Positions 43,807 through 51,388 of a stretch of DNA of 64,000 bases are shown here, one piece after another. The DNA is from Microbacterium excoecariae. GTDB lineage: Bacteria > Actinomycetota > Actinomycetes > Actinomycetales > Microbacteriaceae. The notes beneath the pieces were generated by a model, which had not been told where the DNA came from, did no database searches, and saw nothing but the letters and a program-made list of their open reading frames with translations. Location of the stretch: positions 124,001 through 188,000 of the forward strand of contig NZ_JAANCO010000001.1 of NCBI RefSeq assembly GCF_011326725.1, written 5' to 3'. Position numbers and translations under genes: made by a program. The stretch's first letter is position 1. The number at the start of each line of letters is the position of its first letter.

Positions 43807-45312
43807 ATGACGCGTGACGTCCCGACCGAGATCCGCGGGGTCCCCCTCATCGATGGGCGCACGTCGCCGCGCGCGGGCCGCTCGGATCCGCTCGTCGCGA
43901 CCTCGGCCGGGCGCGTGCGCGGGTTCTGGCGCGGCGACTGCGCGACCTTCCTCGGCATCCCGTACGCGGCGGCGCCGGTGGGCCAGGCGGCGTACGAGGC
44001 GCCCGTCCCGCACGCGGGGTGGGACGGGATCCGCGACGCCACACGGCAGGGCGCGACGCCCCAGCGGGGCGACAACGGCGTCACGCTGATCCCCGAGCCG
44101 AGCGTGCCGGGACGGGAGACGCTCAACGTCAACGTCTTCACGCCGGATCCGTCGCGCCGGGCCGGGCTGCCCGTCGTCGTCTACATTCACGGCGGGGCGT
44201 ATTCGTCCGGCTCCATCGCGAGCCCCTGGTACGACGGCGCCTCCTTCGCCCGCGACGGGGTCGTGACAGTCACCCTTTCGTACCGGATCGCGCACGCCGG
44301 GTTCGCGGGCGTGCGCGGCGCCCCGCACAACCGAGGCGTGCGCGACTGGCTGCTCGCGCTCGCCTGGGTCCGGGAGAACGCCCGCGCGTTTGGCGGCGAC
44401 CCGGATCGCGTCACCCTCGCGGGGCAGTCGGCCGGCGGCGGCGCCGTCCTCACCCTCCTCGGCATCCCCGCCGCCCGCGGACTCTTCCATTCCGCGTGGA
44501 GCATGTCGCCGACGCTCGCCCACCTGACCGCGGAGGACGCGCTGCGCCTCGGCGACCGAATCGCCGCCGAGGCGGGGTGCGCGAACACCCCCGCGGCGCT
44601 CGCGGCGCTCCCCCGCGGCGTCCTCTCCGAGGCGCAGAAACCCCACATCCGCGGCGGGTCCGGGCCCTCCGCGCTCCGCCGCACGCTCTCCCGAGGCCTC
44701 CACGTCGGGCCCGTCGTCGACGGCGACCTGATCCCCCACCCCACGCTCGAGGCGCTCGCCGGCGGCGAAGGCGCGTCGGTGCCGCTGGTGATCGGCTCGA
44801 CCGACGACGAGTTCTCGATGGTCCTCGACCGGCACCGGCGCGCGCTCCGCTTCCTCCCCGCCGCCCCGCTCCTCGCGCTCGTCGGGCTCCACGGCGCCCG
44901 GCGCCGCGCGTATCGGCGCGCGAACGGCGACGTGCGCGGGACCGCGAACGTCCTCGGGCGCTACGCCACCGACGCGCTGTTCCGGCGCCACGTCGCCGCC
45001 GTCACGGCCGCCCGCGGGCCCGAGCGCACGTGGACCTACCGATTTTCCTGGCCCTCGCCGGCCACAGGCTGGGCCATGCACTGCCTCGACGTGCCGTTCT
45101 TCTTCGACGTGCCCCACGCCCACGGCGTCGCGCGCATCGCGGGAGACAACCCGCCGGCCGCGCTCGTCGACGCCGTGCACGGGTCCGCCACCCGCTTCGC
45201 ACGGACCGGCGCGCCGGGGTGGGACGCCGCGCTCACGCGGGTGTTCGACGTCGAGACGCGCGACGTGACGGACGGCTACGCGTCCGTCACGCCGCTCGCC
45301 TCGCCGGCCTGA
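43807..45312 (+). CDS. Type B carboxylesterase
   Basis: Alpha/beta-hydrolase esterase of 501 residues. Features: FLGIPYAAAPVG at the start of the fold, oxyanion region YIHGGAYSSGS, nucleophile Ser208 in LAGQSAGGGAVL, likely acid Glu in STDDEFSM and His in WAMHCLDVPFFF. No signal peptide. TACGCT lies six bases before the ATG, so probably leaderless. It ends nine bases from the convergent LLM gene. Substrate unknown; broad ester hydrolysis is likely. Confidence 0.9.
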   Translation: MTRDVPTEIRGVPLIDGRTSPRAGRSDPLVATSAGRVRGFWRGDCATFLGIPYAAAPVGQAAYEAPVPHAGWDGIRDATRQGATPQRGDNGVTLIPEPSVPGRETLNVNVFTPDPSRRAGLPVVVYIHGGAYSSGSIASPWYDGASFARDGVVTVTLSYRIAHAGFAGVRGAPHNRGVRDWLLALAWVRENARAFGGDPDRVTLAGQSAGGGAVLTLLGIPAARGLFHSAWSMSPTLAHLTAEDALRLGDRIAAEAGCANTPAALAALPRGVLSEAQKPHIRGGSGPSALRRTLSRGLHVGPVVDGDLIPHPTLEALAGGEGASVPLVIGSTDDEFSMVLDRHRRALRFLPAAPLLALVGLHGARRRAYRRANGDVRGTANVLGRYATDALFRRHVAAVTAARGPERTWTYRFSWPSPATGWAMHCLDVPFFFDVPHAHGVARIAGDNPPAALVDAVHGSATRFARTGAPGWDAALTRVFDVETRDVTDGYASVTPLASPA

Positions 45313-45321
45313 CCCGCGCGC

Positions 45322-46311
45322 CTACGACAGCGCCGGGATGACCTGGCGCTCGAAGAGCTCGACGCCCGAGGTGTCGTATGCCAGCTCCGGGAAGTACCCG
45401 ATCGCGTAGTCCACGCCCGCGTCCCGCAGCGCAGCGAGGCGCTCCGTGACCTGCTCGACCGTTCCGACGCCGGGCGCGCCCTGCGCGAAGTTCTGCACGT
45501 AGCCGGCGTGCTCCTCGCCGAGGTGCGGCGCCAGGCGATCCGCCACCGCCGCCACGCGATCGGCGACCTCCCGCTCCGTCTCCCCGATCACGACGTTGAG
45601 GTTCGTCGAGCGGGTGATCTCCGCGTGGTCGCGCCCGATCGCCTCGCAGTGGCCGCGGAGCACCTCGTCCTTGTGCCGGAACGTCTCGAGCTCGCCGGAT
45701 CCGAAGTTCGTGTACTGCGCGTACTGCGCCGCGATCTTCAGCGTCACCTTCTCACCCCCGCCCGAGATCCACAGCGGGATCCCGCCCTCCTGCACGGGCA
45801 TCGGCCGCACGATCGCGCCGTCGACCTGGTAGTACCGGCCGTCGAGGCTCGCGGATCCCGTCGTCCACGCCTGGCGCATGATGTCGACGCCCTCCCTGAG
45901 CGCCCGCAGCCGGTCGCCGATCGCGGGGAAGCCGTACCCGTACGCGCGCCACTCGTGCTCGTACCAGCCGCCGCCGATGCCCATCTCGACCCGGCCCGCC
46001 GACACGTGATCCACCGTCGCCGCCACCTTCGCGAGGTAGGCCGGGTTGCGGTAGCCCATGCACGTGCACATCTGCCCCAGCCGGACCCGGGAGGTCGACG
46101 CCGCGAACGCCGACATCAGGCTCCACGCCTCGTGCGTCGCCTCGTCGCTCGCCACCGGCGTCGTGTGAAAGTGGTCGTACACCCAGATCGACTCCCACGG
46201 GCCCTCGTCGGCCCGCTGAGCGAGGGAGCGCATCGTCTCCCACTGGTCGGACGGATCAATGCCGACGAGATCGAATCGCCAGCCTTGCGGGATGAATGTT
46301 CCGAAGCGCAT
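45322..46311 (-). CDS. LLM-class F420-dependent oxidoreductase
   Basis: Flavin/F420-dependent oxidoreductase of 329 residues with MRFGTFIPQGWRFDL, WVYDHFHTTPV, VRLGQMCTCMGYRNPAYLAKVAATVDHVSAGR split over the conserved core, and EMGIGGGWYEHEW. This pattern resembles the F420-dependent subgroup common in actinobacteria. A TACTCT box lies seven bases before the ATG, so the longer in-frame extension upstream, which runs into repeats, is rejected. Reaction unknown. Confidence 0.88.
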   Translation of the reverse strand: MRFGTFIPQGWRFDLVGIDPSDQWETMRSLAQRADEGPWESIWVYDHFHTTPVASDEATHEAWSLMSAFAASTSRVRLGQMCTCMGYRNPAYLAKVAATVDHVSAGRVEMGIGGGWYEHEWRAYGYGFPAIGDRLRALREGVDIMRQAWTTGSASLDGRYYQVDGAIVRPMPVQEGGIPLWISGGGEKVTLKIAAQYAQYTNFGSGELETFRHKDEVLRGHCEAIGRDHAEITRSTNLNVVIGETEREVADRVAAVADRLAPHLGEEHAGYVQNFAQGAPGVGTVEQVTERLAALRDAGVDYAIGYFPELAYDTSGVELFERQVIPALS

Positions 46312-46390
46312 GAGCGTCAGAGTAGTGGGTGGCGGGGTCGTGCGGGAGGGTCGGTGCCGGACGTCTGTGCGGGGCTTGGCGCCGCTCCGC

Positions 46391-46471
46391 GATCGGTTCC
46401 CGCCGGCGCATCCCGCGCGCTCGTTCCTCGCGCGCCCGCCAGACCCGAGCCAGCGCCGGCGAGAACCGATC
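46391..46471. repeat. Inverted repeat, 19-base arms
   Basis: GATCGGTTCCCGCCGGCGC (46391-46409) and GCGCCGGCGAGAACCGATC (46453-46471) are inverted with one mismatch and a 43-base loop. The structure overlaps the first copy of the 115-bp direct repeat in the same gene-free gap. Confidence 0.8.
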
Positions 46472-46522
46472 GCTGCGCTCCGAGCGTCCGCTAGAACGGC
46501 GACCGGCCGGATCGCGTTGAGG
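46408..46522. repeat. 115-bp direct repeat, copy 1
   Basis: Begins GCATCCCGCGCGCTCGTTCC and ends GGATCGCGTTGAGG. The gene-free gap from 46312 to 46673 consists mostly of this and a second copy six bases downstream. The copies differ at only a few positions. Confidence 0.9.
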
Positions 46523-46528
46523 CCTGCT

Positions 46529-46643
46529 GCATCCCGCGCGCTCGTTCCTCGCGCGCCCGCCAGACCCGAGCCAGCGCCGGCGAGCACCGATCGCTGCGCT
46601 CCGAGCGTCCCCTCGAACGCCGACCGGCCGGATCGCGTTGAGG
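46529..46643. repeat. 115-bp direct repeat, copy 2
   Basis: Near-identical to 46408-46522, with changes near CGAGAACCG/CGAGCACCG and CCGCTAGAACGGCG/CCCCTCGAACGCCG. It ends 30 bp before the methyltransferase stop codon. Neither copy looks coding. Confidence 0.9.
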
Positions 46644-46673
46644 GGGACGGGACGAGTCGTTCCGCACGGCGGC

Positions 46674-47621
46674 CTACCGGATGACGACGGCGTGCGGCAT
46701 GCGCGCCTGCATCACCTCGATGGCGCGGGGGCTGCCGTCGACGAGGACCGCCTGGCGGCCGAGGCGCGAGGCCACCGCACCCGTGGTGCCGGATCCGGCA
46801 AAGAAGTCGAGCACACGGTCGCCGGGGCGGGTGGACGCCTTGATCATGCGCGCGAGAATCCCCTCGGGCTTCTGCGTCGGGTAGCCGGTGCGCTCGGGTC
46901 CGCTCGTCGGCACGATCGTGTGCCACCAGACGTCCGTCGGGAGCTTGCCGCGCGCCGCCTTGTCGGCGTCGACGAGGCCCGGCGCCATGTACGGCTCGCG
47001 ATCGATCGCGTCGGAGTCGAAGTGGTACCGGTCCGGATCCTTGACGTACACGAGGATCGTGTCGTGCTTCGTGGGCCAGCGCGACTTGCTCTTCGCGCCG
47101 TAGTCGTAGGCCCAGATGATCTCGTTGAGGAAGTGGTCGCGCCCGAACACCGCGTCGAGCATGACCTTCGCGTAGTGCGCCTCACGGTAGTCGAGGTGCA
47201 GGTAGAGCGTGCCGTCGTCCGCCAGGAGGCGCCACGCCTCGCTCAGGCGCGGCTCGAGGAACGCCCAGTAGTCGTCGAAGCGGTCGTCGAAGGTCGTCAG
47301 GGTCTGGCGGATCCGCTCGTACTTGCGGCCGTGGAACCCGTTCCAGACCGGGTTCTCGGTCGCGTGCAGGAAGTCCTCGCCGAACAGCGCGCCGTCCGGG
47401 TCGTCGGCGACGTTGCCGATGTGGACGGCATCGGGCGCGTGCGTGACGCGCTGCGTGGTGTGCTGCCGCTTGCGGCCGGTGTTGAAGGGCGGATCCAGGT
47501 AGATCATCGTGAAGGCGGCGTCCGGAAGCTTCTGGATGACCTCGAGGTTGTCGCCGTGGTGGATCGCGACGGGCGCGCCGAGGGACAGGCCCCGTTGCGG
47601 GGCGGGGTCGACGGCGGTCAC
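46674..47621 (-). CDS. Orphan DNA methyltransferase (N6-adenine/N4-cytosine type)
   Basis: Site-specific DNA methyltransferase of 315 residues. The catalytic motif YLDPPFNTG (residues 41-49) precedes the SAM-binding motif VLDFFAGSGTTGAVA near the C terminus, with a recognition region between: the beta-class order. DPPF favours adenine as target. GYPTQKPEGIL is the usual motif just before the SAM site. No restriction enzyme or specificity gene is nearby, so it is solitary. The GTG start overlaps the lipoate-ligase stop (GTGA). The recognition sequence is unknown. Confidence 0.9.
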   Translation of the reverse strand: MTAVDPAPQRGLSLGAPVAIHHGDNLEVIQKLPDAAFTMIYLDPPFNTGRKRQHTTQRVTHAPDAVHIGNVADDPDGALFGEDFLHATENPVWNGFHGRKYERIRQTLTTFDDRFDDYWAFLEPRLSEAWRLLADDGTLYLHLDYREAHYAKVMLDAVFGRDHFLNEIIWAYDYGAKSKSRWPTKHDTILVYVKDPDRYHFDSDAIDREPYMAPGLVDADKAARGKLPTDVWWHTIVPTSGPERTGYPTQKPEGILARMIKASTRPGDRVLDFFAGSGTTGAVASRLGRQAVLVDGSPRAIEVMQARMPHAVVIR

Positions 47622-48667
47622 GGGACCCGGTGCAGCCAGGCGTCGGTGGCGAACTTCGTCCGCACGAGCTCCTCGGCCTCGGCGTATTCCTCGGGGGTAA
47701 TGGATCCGCGCGTCGCGCCCGTCAGCCGCGCGAACACGTCCATGAAGGCGTCGATGATCGCCCGACGCTCCATGCCGGTCTGGGAACGCAGGGGGTCCAC
47801 GCGCTTGGCGGCCGAGGTCGTGCCCTTGTCGCTGAGCTTCTCGCGGCCGATGCGGAGCACCTCGGTCATGACCTGGCCGTCGATGTCGTAGCTGAGGGTC
47901 GCGTGGTGCAGGATCCCGCCGTTGGCGAGGCGCTTCTGCGCGGCGCCGCCGATCTTGCCCTCGGGGCTCGCGATGTCGTTGAGGCCCTGGTACGTCGCGC
48001 GGATCCCCACCGACTCGAGCGCCTGCAGCACCCAGTCGTCGAGGTACGCGTACGAGTCGGCGAAGGTGAGGCCCGCGACGAGCGACGCGGGCACGTAGAG
48101 CGAGTACGTGATGATCTGCTCGGCGCCCATGAGCATGGCGCCGCCGCCCGAGATGCGTCGCACGACCTCGAAGCCGTGCTGGGCGGCGCCGTCCGGATCC
48201 ACCTCGTTGCGGTACGACTGGAAGGATCCGATGACGACCGCCGAGCGGTCCCACTCCCAGATGCGCAGCGTCGGGGTGCGGCGCCCCGCGCCGACGCGGG
48301 AGGTGAGCACCTCGTCGAGGGCGAGGTTCATGAGCGGCGAGACGGCCGGGTCGTCGACGATCTCCCACGCGAAGTCGGACCACGTCGACGCGGTCACGAG
48401 CGCGCGGCGGGTGGCCGTGCCGACCGCCTCGGGCGTGAAGCCGATGAGCTGCGCCCCCTCCGGAAGCGCGCGCCGGATCGCCGAGGCGATCGCCGGCACC
48501 TCGGCCGTGTCGGGCATGCCGACGACGGCGGCGTTGATGTCGCCGAGCGCGTCGTCCGGCTCGAGGAAGAAGTCCCCCGCGAGAGCGAACTCGCTGATCC
48601 GTCCGTCCGTCACCTCGAGGTCGACGACGACGAGCTTGCCGCCGGGGACCTTATATTCGCCGTGCAT
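47618..48667 (-). CDS. lplA: Lipoate-protein ligase with N-terminal accessory domain
   Basis: Attaches lipoate (or octanoate) to E2 and glycine-cleavage H proteins; 349 residues. The C-terminal two thirds is the biotin/lipoate ligase catalytic domain, with VVRRISGGGAMLMG and the catalytic Lys in GKIGGAAQKR. The first 85 residues (KVPGGKLVVVDLEVTDGRI, then FALAGDFFLEPDDAL) look like the LplA accessory domain, which in classical E. coli LplA lies at the C terminus, so the order is reversed. TAGGCT six bases before the ATG suggests a leaderless message. Overlaps the methyltransferase gene. Confidence 0.88.
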   Translation of the reverse strand: MHGEYKVPGGKLVVVDLEVTDGRISEFALAGDFFLEPDDALGDINAAVVGMPDTAEVPAIASAIRRALPEGAQLIGFTPEAVGTATRRALVTASTWSDFAWEIVDDPAVSPLMNLALDEVLTSRVGAGRRTPTLRIWEWDRSAVVIGSFQSYRNEVDPDGAAQHGFEVVRRISGGGAMLMGAEQIITYSLYVPASLVAGLTFADSYAYLDDWVLQALESVGIRATYQGLNDIASPEGKIGGAAQKRLANGGILHHATLSYDIDGQVMTEVLRIGREKLSDKGTTSAAKRVDPLRSQTGMERRAIIDAFMDVFARLTGATRGSITPEEYAEAEELVRTKFATDAWLHRVP

Positions 48668-48693
48668 GCCTTCAGCCTACGCGGCGGACGCTC

Positions 48694-49533
48694 TCAGGAA
48701 CGGGGGAAGCGGGCGTCGAGCCACCCGAGGATGTCGGCGCGCACGCGCTCCTGGACGAACCCGTTGAGGATCTCGTGCCGCCCCTCGTAGACGTGGGTCG
48801 TCACGTCGGTGAACCCCGAGCGGCGGCGATACGCCTCGGCGAGCCGGTGCACCGACCGCGGCCCGCCCACGGCGTCGTCGCGGCCGACGAGCAGCAACGT
48901 CGGGGTGTCGGGGAGGCCGCGCCGGGGACGCCCCACGAGGCGCAGGGTGTTCCACGGCCCGAACGCCTTCGCGAGCGGCGTCTGGGTGGTGAGCGGATCC
49001 GCGAGCGCCGCGTCCTGCACCGCGGGATCCTCTGAGATCCACTCGTTCCCCTTCGCGCCGGGCGCGGCCCAGCGCGCGTTGAGCGGCGCGGCGTTGAGGG
49101 ATCCGGGCCAGCGGAGGGCGGATCCGACGAGCACGATCCCGTCGTAGGCGCCCGGGTGGTCGTTCACGAGGATCTGCGCGAGGAAAGATCCCCACGAGTG
49201 CCCGAGGACGACGAGCGGGACGCCGGGGTTCTCGTCGCGCGCGATCTGCGACATGCGCCAGGCGGCGTCCTCGGCGGCGCGGTGTCCGCCGGCGCCGAGG
49301 CGCGCGAGGCGCTCGGCCCGGCCGTGCTGCTCCATGCCCGTGCGGCCGTGCCCGCGGTGATCGTCCGCGTACGCCGCCCACCCCGCCGCGGCGAGCGCGT
49401 CGAGGAGCGCGCCGTAGCGCCCCGCGTGCTCGCCGACACCGTGCAGCACGTGCACCACGCCGCGGGGCGGGCCGTCCGGGCGCCGCACGTCGTAGTGGAT
49501 CCGGGTGCCGAGTCGGTCGACGAAGGAGGCCAT
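48694..49533 (-). CDS. Alpha/beta hydrolase, monoacylglycerol-lipase-like
   Basis: Serine hydrolase of 279 residues similar to lysophospholipases/monoacylglycerol lipases. Oxyanion region VLHGVGEHAGRY, DHRGHGRT, nucleophile Ser113 in LGHSWGSF, acid Asp in LVGRDDAVGG and His in YEGRHEIL complete the triad. No signal peptide. Divergent from a MarR/MFS pair. Natural substrate unknown; lipid ester or acyl-glycerol likely. Confidence 0.88.
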   Translation of the reverse strand: MASFVDRLGTRIHYDVRRPDGPPRGVVHVLHGVGEHAGRYGALLDALAAAGWAAYADDHRGHGRTGMEQHGRAERLARLGAGGHRAAEDAAWRMSQIARDENPGVPLVVLGHSWGSFLAQILVNDHPGAYDGIVLVGSALRWPGSLNAAPLNARWAAPGAKGNEWISEDPAVQDAALADPLTTQTPLAKAFGPWNTLRLVGRPRRGLPDTPTLLLVGRDDAVGGPRSVHRLAEAYRRRSGFTDVTTHVYEGRHEILNGFVQERVRADILGWLDARFPRS

Positions 49534-49603
49534 GCGCCGATCATCCCACCCGCCGGGACGCGCGGGATCCGCCCCGCGGCGCGGCCGTCCATATCCTTAG
49601 CAG

Positions 49604-49622
49604 AACTAATGGCCTAAACTAA
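49604..49622 (+). promoter_or_regulatory. Direct repeat AACTAA-N7-AACTAA in a MarR promoter
   Basis: Two AACTAA hexamers 13 bp apart lie just before the MarR gene in the divergent gap; the second overlaps a TAAACT sequence (49615-49620) that could be its -10 box. The low-GC patch stands out from its surroundings, so a repressor site is likely. Confidence 0.45.
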
Positions 49623-49630
49623 CGATTCGT

Positions 49631-50062
49631 ATGACGACCGACGATCCCCTCTCCCGCGAGGCCTCCGACCTGCGCGCCGCGACGCTGCGGCTGGCGCGGC
49701 GGATCCGCCAGCAGCGCTCCGTGTCCACCATGAGCGACGGGCAGTTCGCCGTGCTCGTCGCGCTACACCTGCACGGCCCGCACACCCTCACGGCGCTCGC
49801 CGAGCGCGACGGCATCACGGCGCCCTCCATGACCCGCACGGTCAACGGCCTCGAGGAGCTCGGCTACGTCGCCCGCTCCGCCGACGCGGGCGACCGCCGC
49901 AAGGTGCAGATCGCGATCACGGAGGCCGGGACCGGCGTGGTCGAGGACACCGTGCGCCGCCGCGACACGTGGCTCGCGCGGATCCTCGTCGACCTCCCAC
50001 AGGACGAGCGCGACACCCTGCACCGGGCGGCCGAGATCATCCTGCGCGAGGTGCACCGATGA
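49631..50062 (+). CDS. MarR-family transcriptional regulator
   Basis: Winged-helix regulator of 143 residues: N-terminal helices, HTH (HTLTALAERDGITAPSMTRTVNGLEELGYV) and wing ARSADAGDRRKVQIAIT. It overlaps the MFS gene by four bases, so it very likely represses its own promoter together with the exporter and responds to a compound the exporter removes. Confidence 0.9.
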   Translation: MTTDDPLSREASDLRAATLRLARRIRQQRSVSTMSDGQFAVLVALHLHGPHTLTALAERDGITAPSMTRTVNGLEELGYVARSADAGDRRKVQIAITEAGTGVVEDTVRRRDTWLARILVDLPQDERDTLHRAAEIILREVHR

Positions 50063-51375
50063 CGACGATGTTCCGCTCCCTCGGGGTGTTCAACTACCGC
50101 GTGTGGTTCCTCGGCGCCCTCATCTCGAACGTCGGCGCGTGGATGCAGTCCACGGCGCAGGACTGGGTCGTCCTCACCGAGCTCACCGACCACGACGCGA
50201 CGGCCGTCGGCATCACGATGGCCTGCCAGTTCGGCCCGCCGCTCGTGCTCGTCGGCGTCACCGGCTGGGTGGCCGACCGGTTCGACCGCCGCACGCTCCT
50301 GGTCCTCACGCAGGGATCCCTGGGGCTCCTGTCGGTCGCGATCGGCGTCCTGCTCCTCACGGACGTCCTTACGCTGCCGCTCATGCTCGTGCTCGCGACC
50401 CTGTTCGGCGTCGCGAACGCGTTCGACGCCCCCGCCCGGCAGGCGTTCGTCAGCGACATCGTCGGCCGCGCGCACACCTCGAACGCCGTGGCGCTGAACT
50501 CGGCCTCGTTCAACATGGCCCGCCTCATCGGGCCGGCGGTCGGGAGCGTGCTGCTCATCGTCGTCGGCAGCGGCTGGGTGTTCATCGTCAACGCGGCGAC
50601 CTTCGCGGCGATGCTCGCGGCCCTCGCCGCCATGCGGGCGGGCGAGCTCGAGCCGCGCGTGCGGCAGCGGCGCGGATCCGGGCGCCTCGCCGACGGCGCG
50701 CGCTACGTGTGGGGGCGGCCCGACCTCGTCGTCACGTTCACGATGGCGTTCCTCATGGGCGCGTTCGGGATGAACTTTCCCATCTTCGCCTCCACAATGG
50801 CGGTCGAGTTCGGCCGCGACGCGGACGGCTACGGGCTCCTCAGCTCGGCGCTGGCGATCGGATCCCTCGCGGGCGCCCTGCTCGCGGCACGGCGGGACCG
50901 CGCGCGCCTGCGGGTCGTGATGCTCGCCTCGGGCGGCTTCGGCGTGTTCTCGATCGTCTCGGCCGCGATGCCCGCCTACCTCGGCTACGCCCTCGTGTGC
51001 GTGGCGATCGGCTTCTGCACCGTGACGATGCTCACGACCGCGAACGGGTTCGTCCAGACCACGACGGATCCGGCCCTGCGCGGCCGCGTGCTCGCCCTGT
51101 ACCTCGCCGTCATCATGGGCTCCACCCCGATCGGCGCGCCGCTCGTCGGGGCGATCGCCGACGCCTGGGGGCCGCGCTCGGCGATCGTCGTGGGCGGGGC
51201 CGCGGGGCTTCTCGCCGCCGCGATCGGCGCGGTCTGGCTGATCTGGTCGGGGCGCCTGCACCGGGCCGAGCGGGCCCGCTTCCGCCTGACGATCGATGAG
51301 ACGCGCCCCATCACCGTCGCGACGCCGACGGTCGATCCGGGCCCCGCGGATCCGGCCCCCGGCGCGCGCGCCTGA
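50059..51375 (+). CDS. MFS exporter (MFS_3/EntS-like)
   Basis: Twelve-helix major facilitator of 438 residues with the drug-efflux-like loop VADRFDRRTLLVL between helices 2 and 3 and FDAPARQAFVSDIV between helices 4 and 5, typical of the MFS_3 group. Paired with a MarR regulator by a four-base overlap, so probably an inducible efflux pump. C-terminal tail of about 45 residues is Pro/Ala-rich. Substrate unknown. Confidence 0.9.
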   Translation: MTTMFRSLGVFNYRVWFLGALISNVGAWMQSTAQDWVVLTELTDHDATAVGITMACQFGPPLVLVGVTGWVADRFDRRTLLVLTQGSLGLLSVAIGVLLLTDVLTLPLMLVLATLFGVANAFDAPARQAFVSDIVGRAHTSNAVALNSASFNMARLIGPAVGSVLLIVVGSGWVFIVNAATFAAMLAALAAMRAGELEPRVRQRRGSGRLADGARYVWGRPDLVVTFTMAFLMGAFGMNFPIFASTMAVEFGRDADGYGLLSSALAIGSLAGALLAARRDRARLRVVMLASGGFGVFSIVSAAMPAYLGYALVCVAIGFCTVTMLTTANGFVQTTTDPALRGRVLALYLAVIMGSTPIGAPLVGAIADAWGPRSAIVVGGAAGLLAAAIGAVWLIWSGRLHRAERARFRLTIDETRPITVATPTVDPGPADPAPGARA

Positions 51376-51388
51376 CGGGCGGATCCGC

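Noticed and set aside
47622..48383. Longer methyltransferase reading from 48383
   Set aside because: The extra part is a shadow of lplA; the GTG at 47621 with a GTGA overlap fits the family N terminus.
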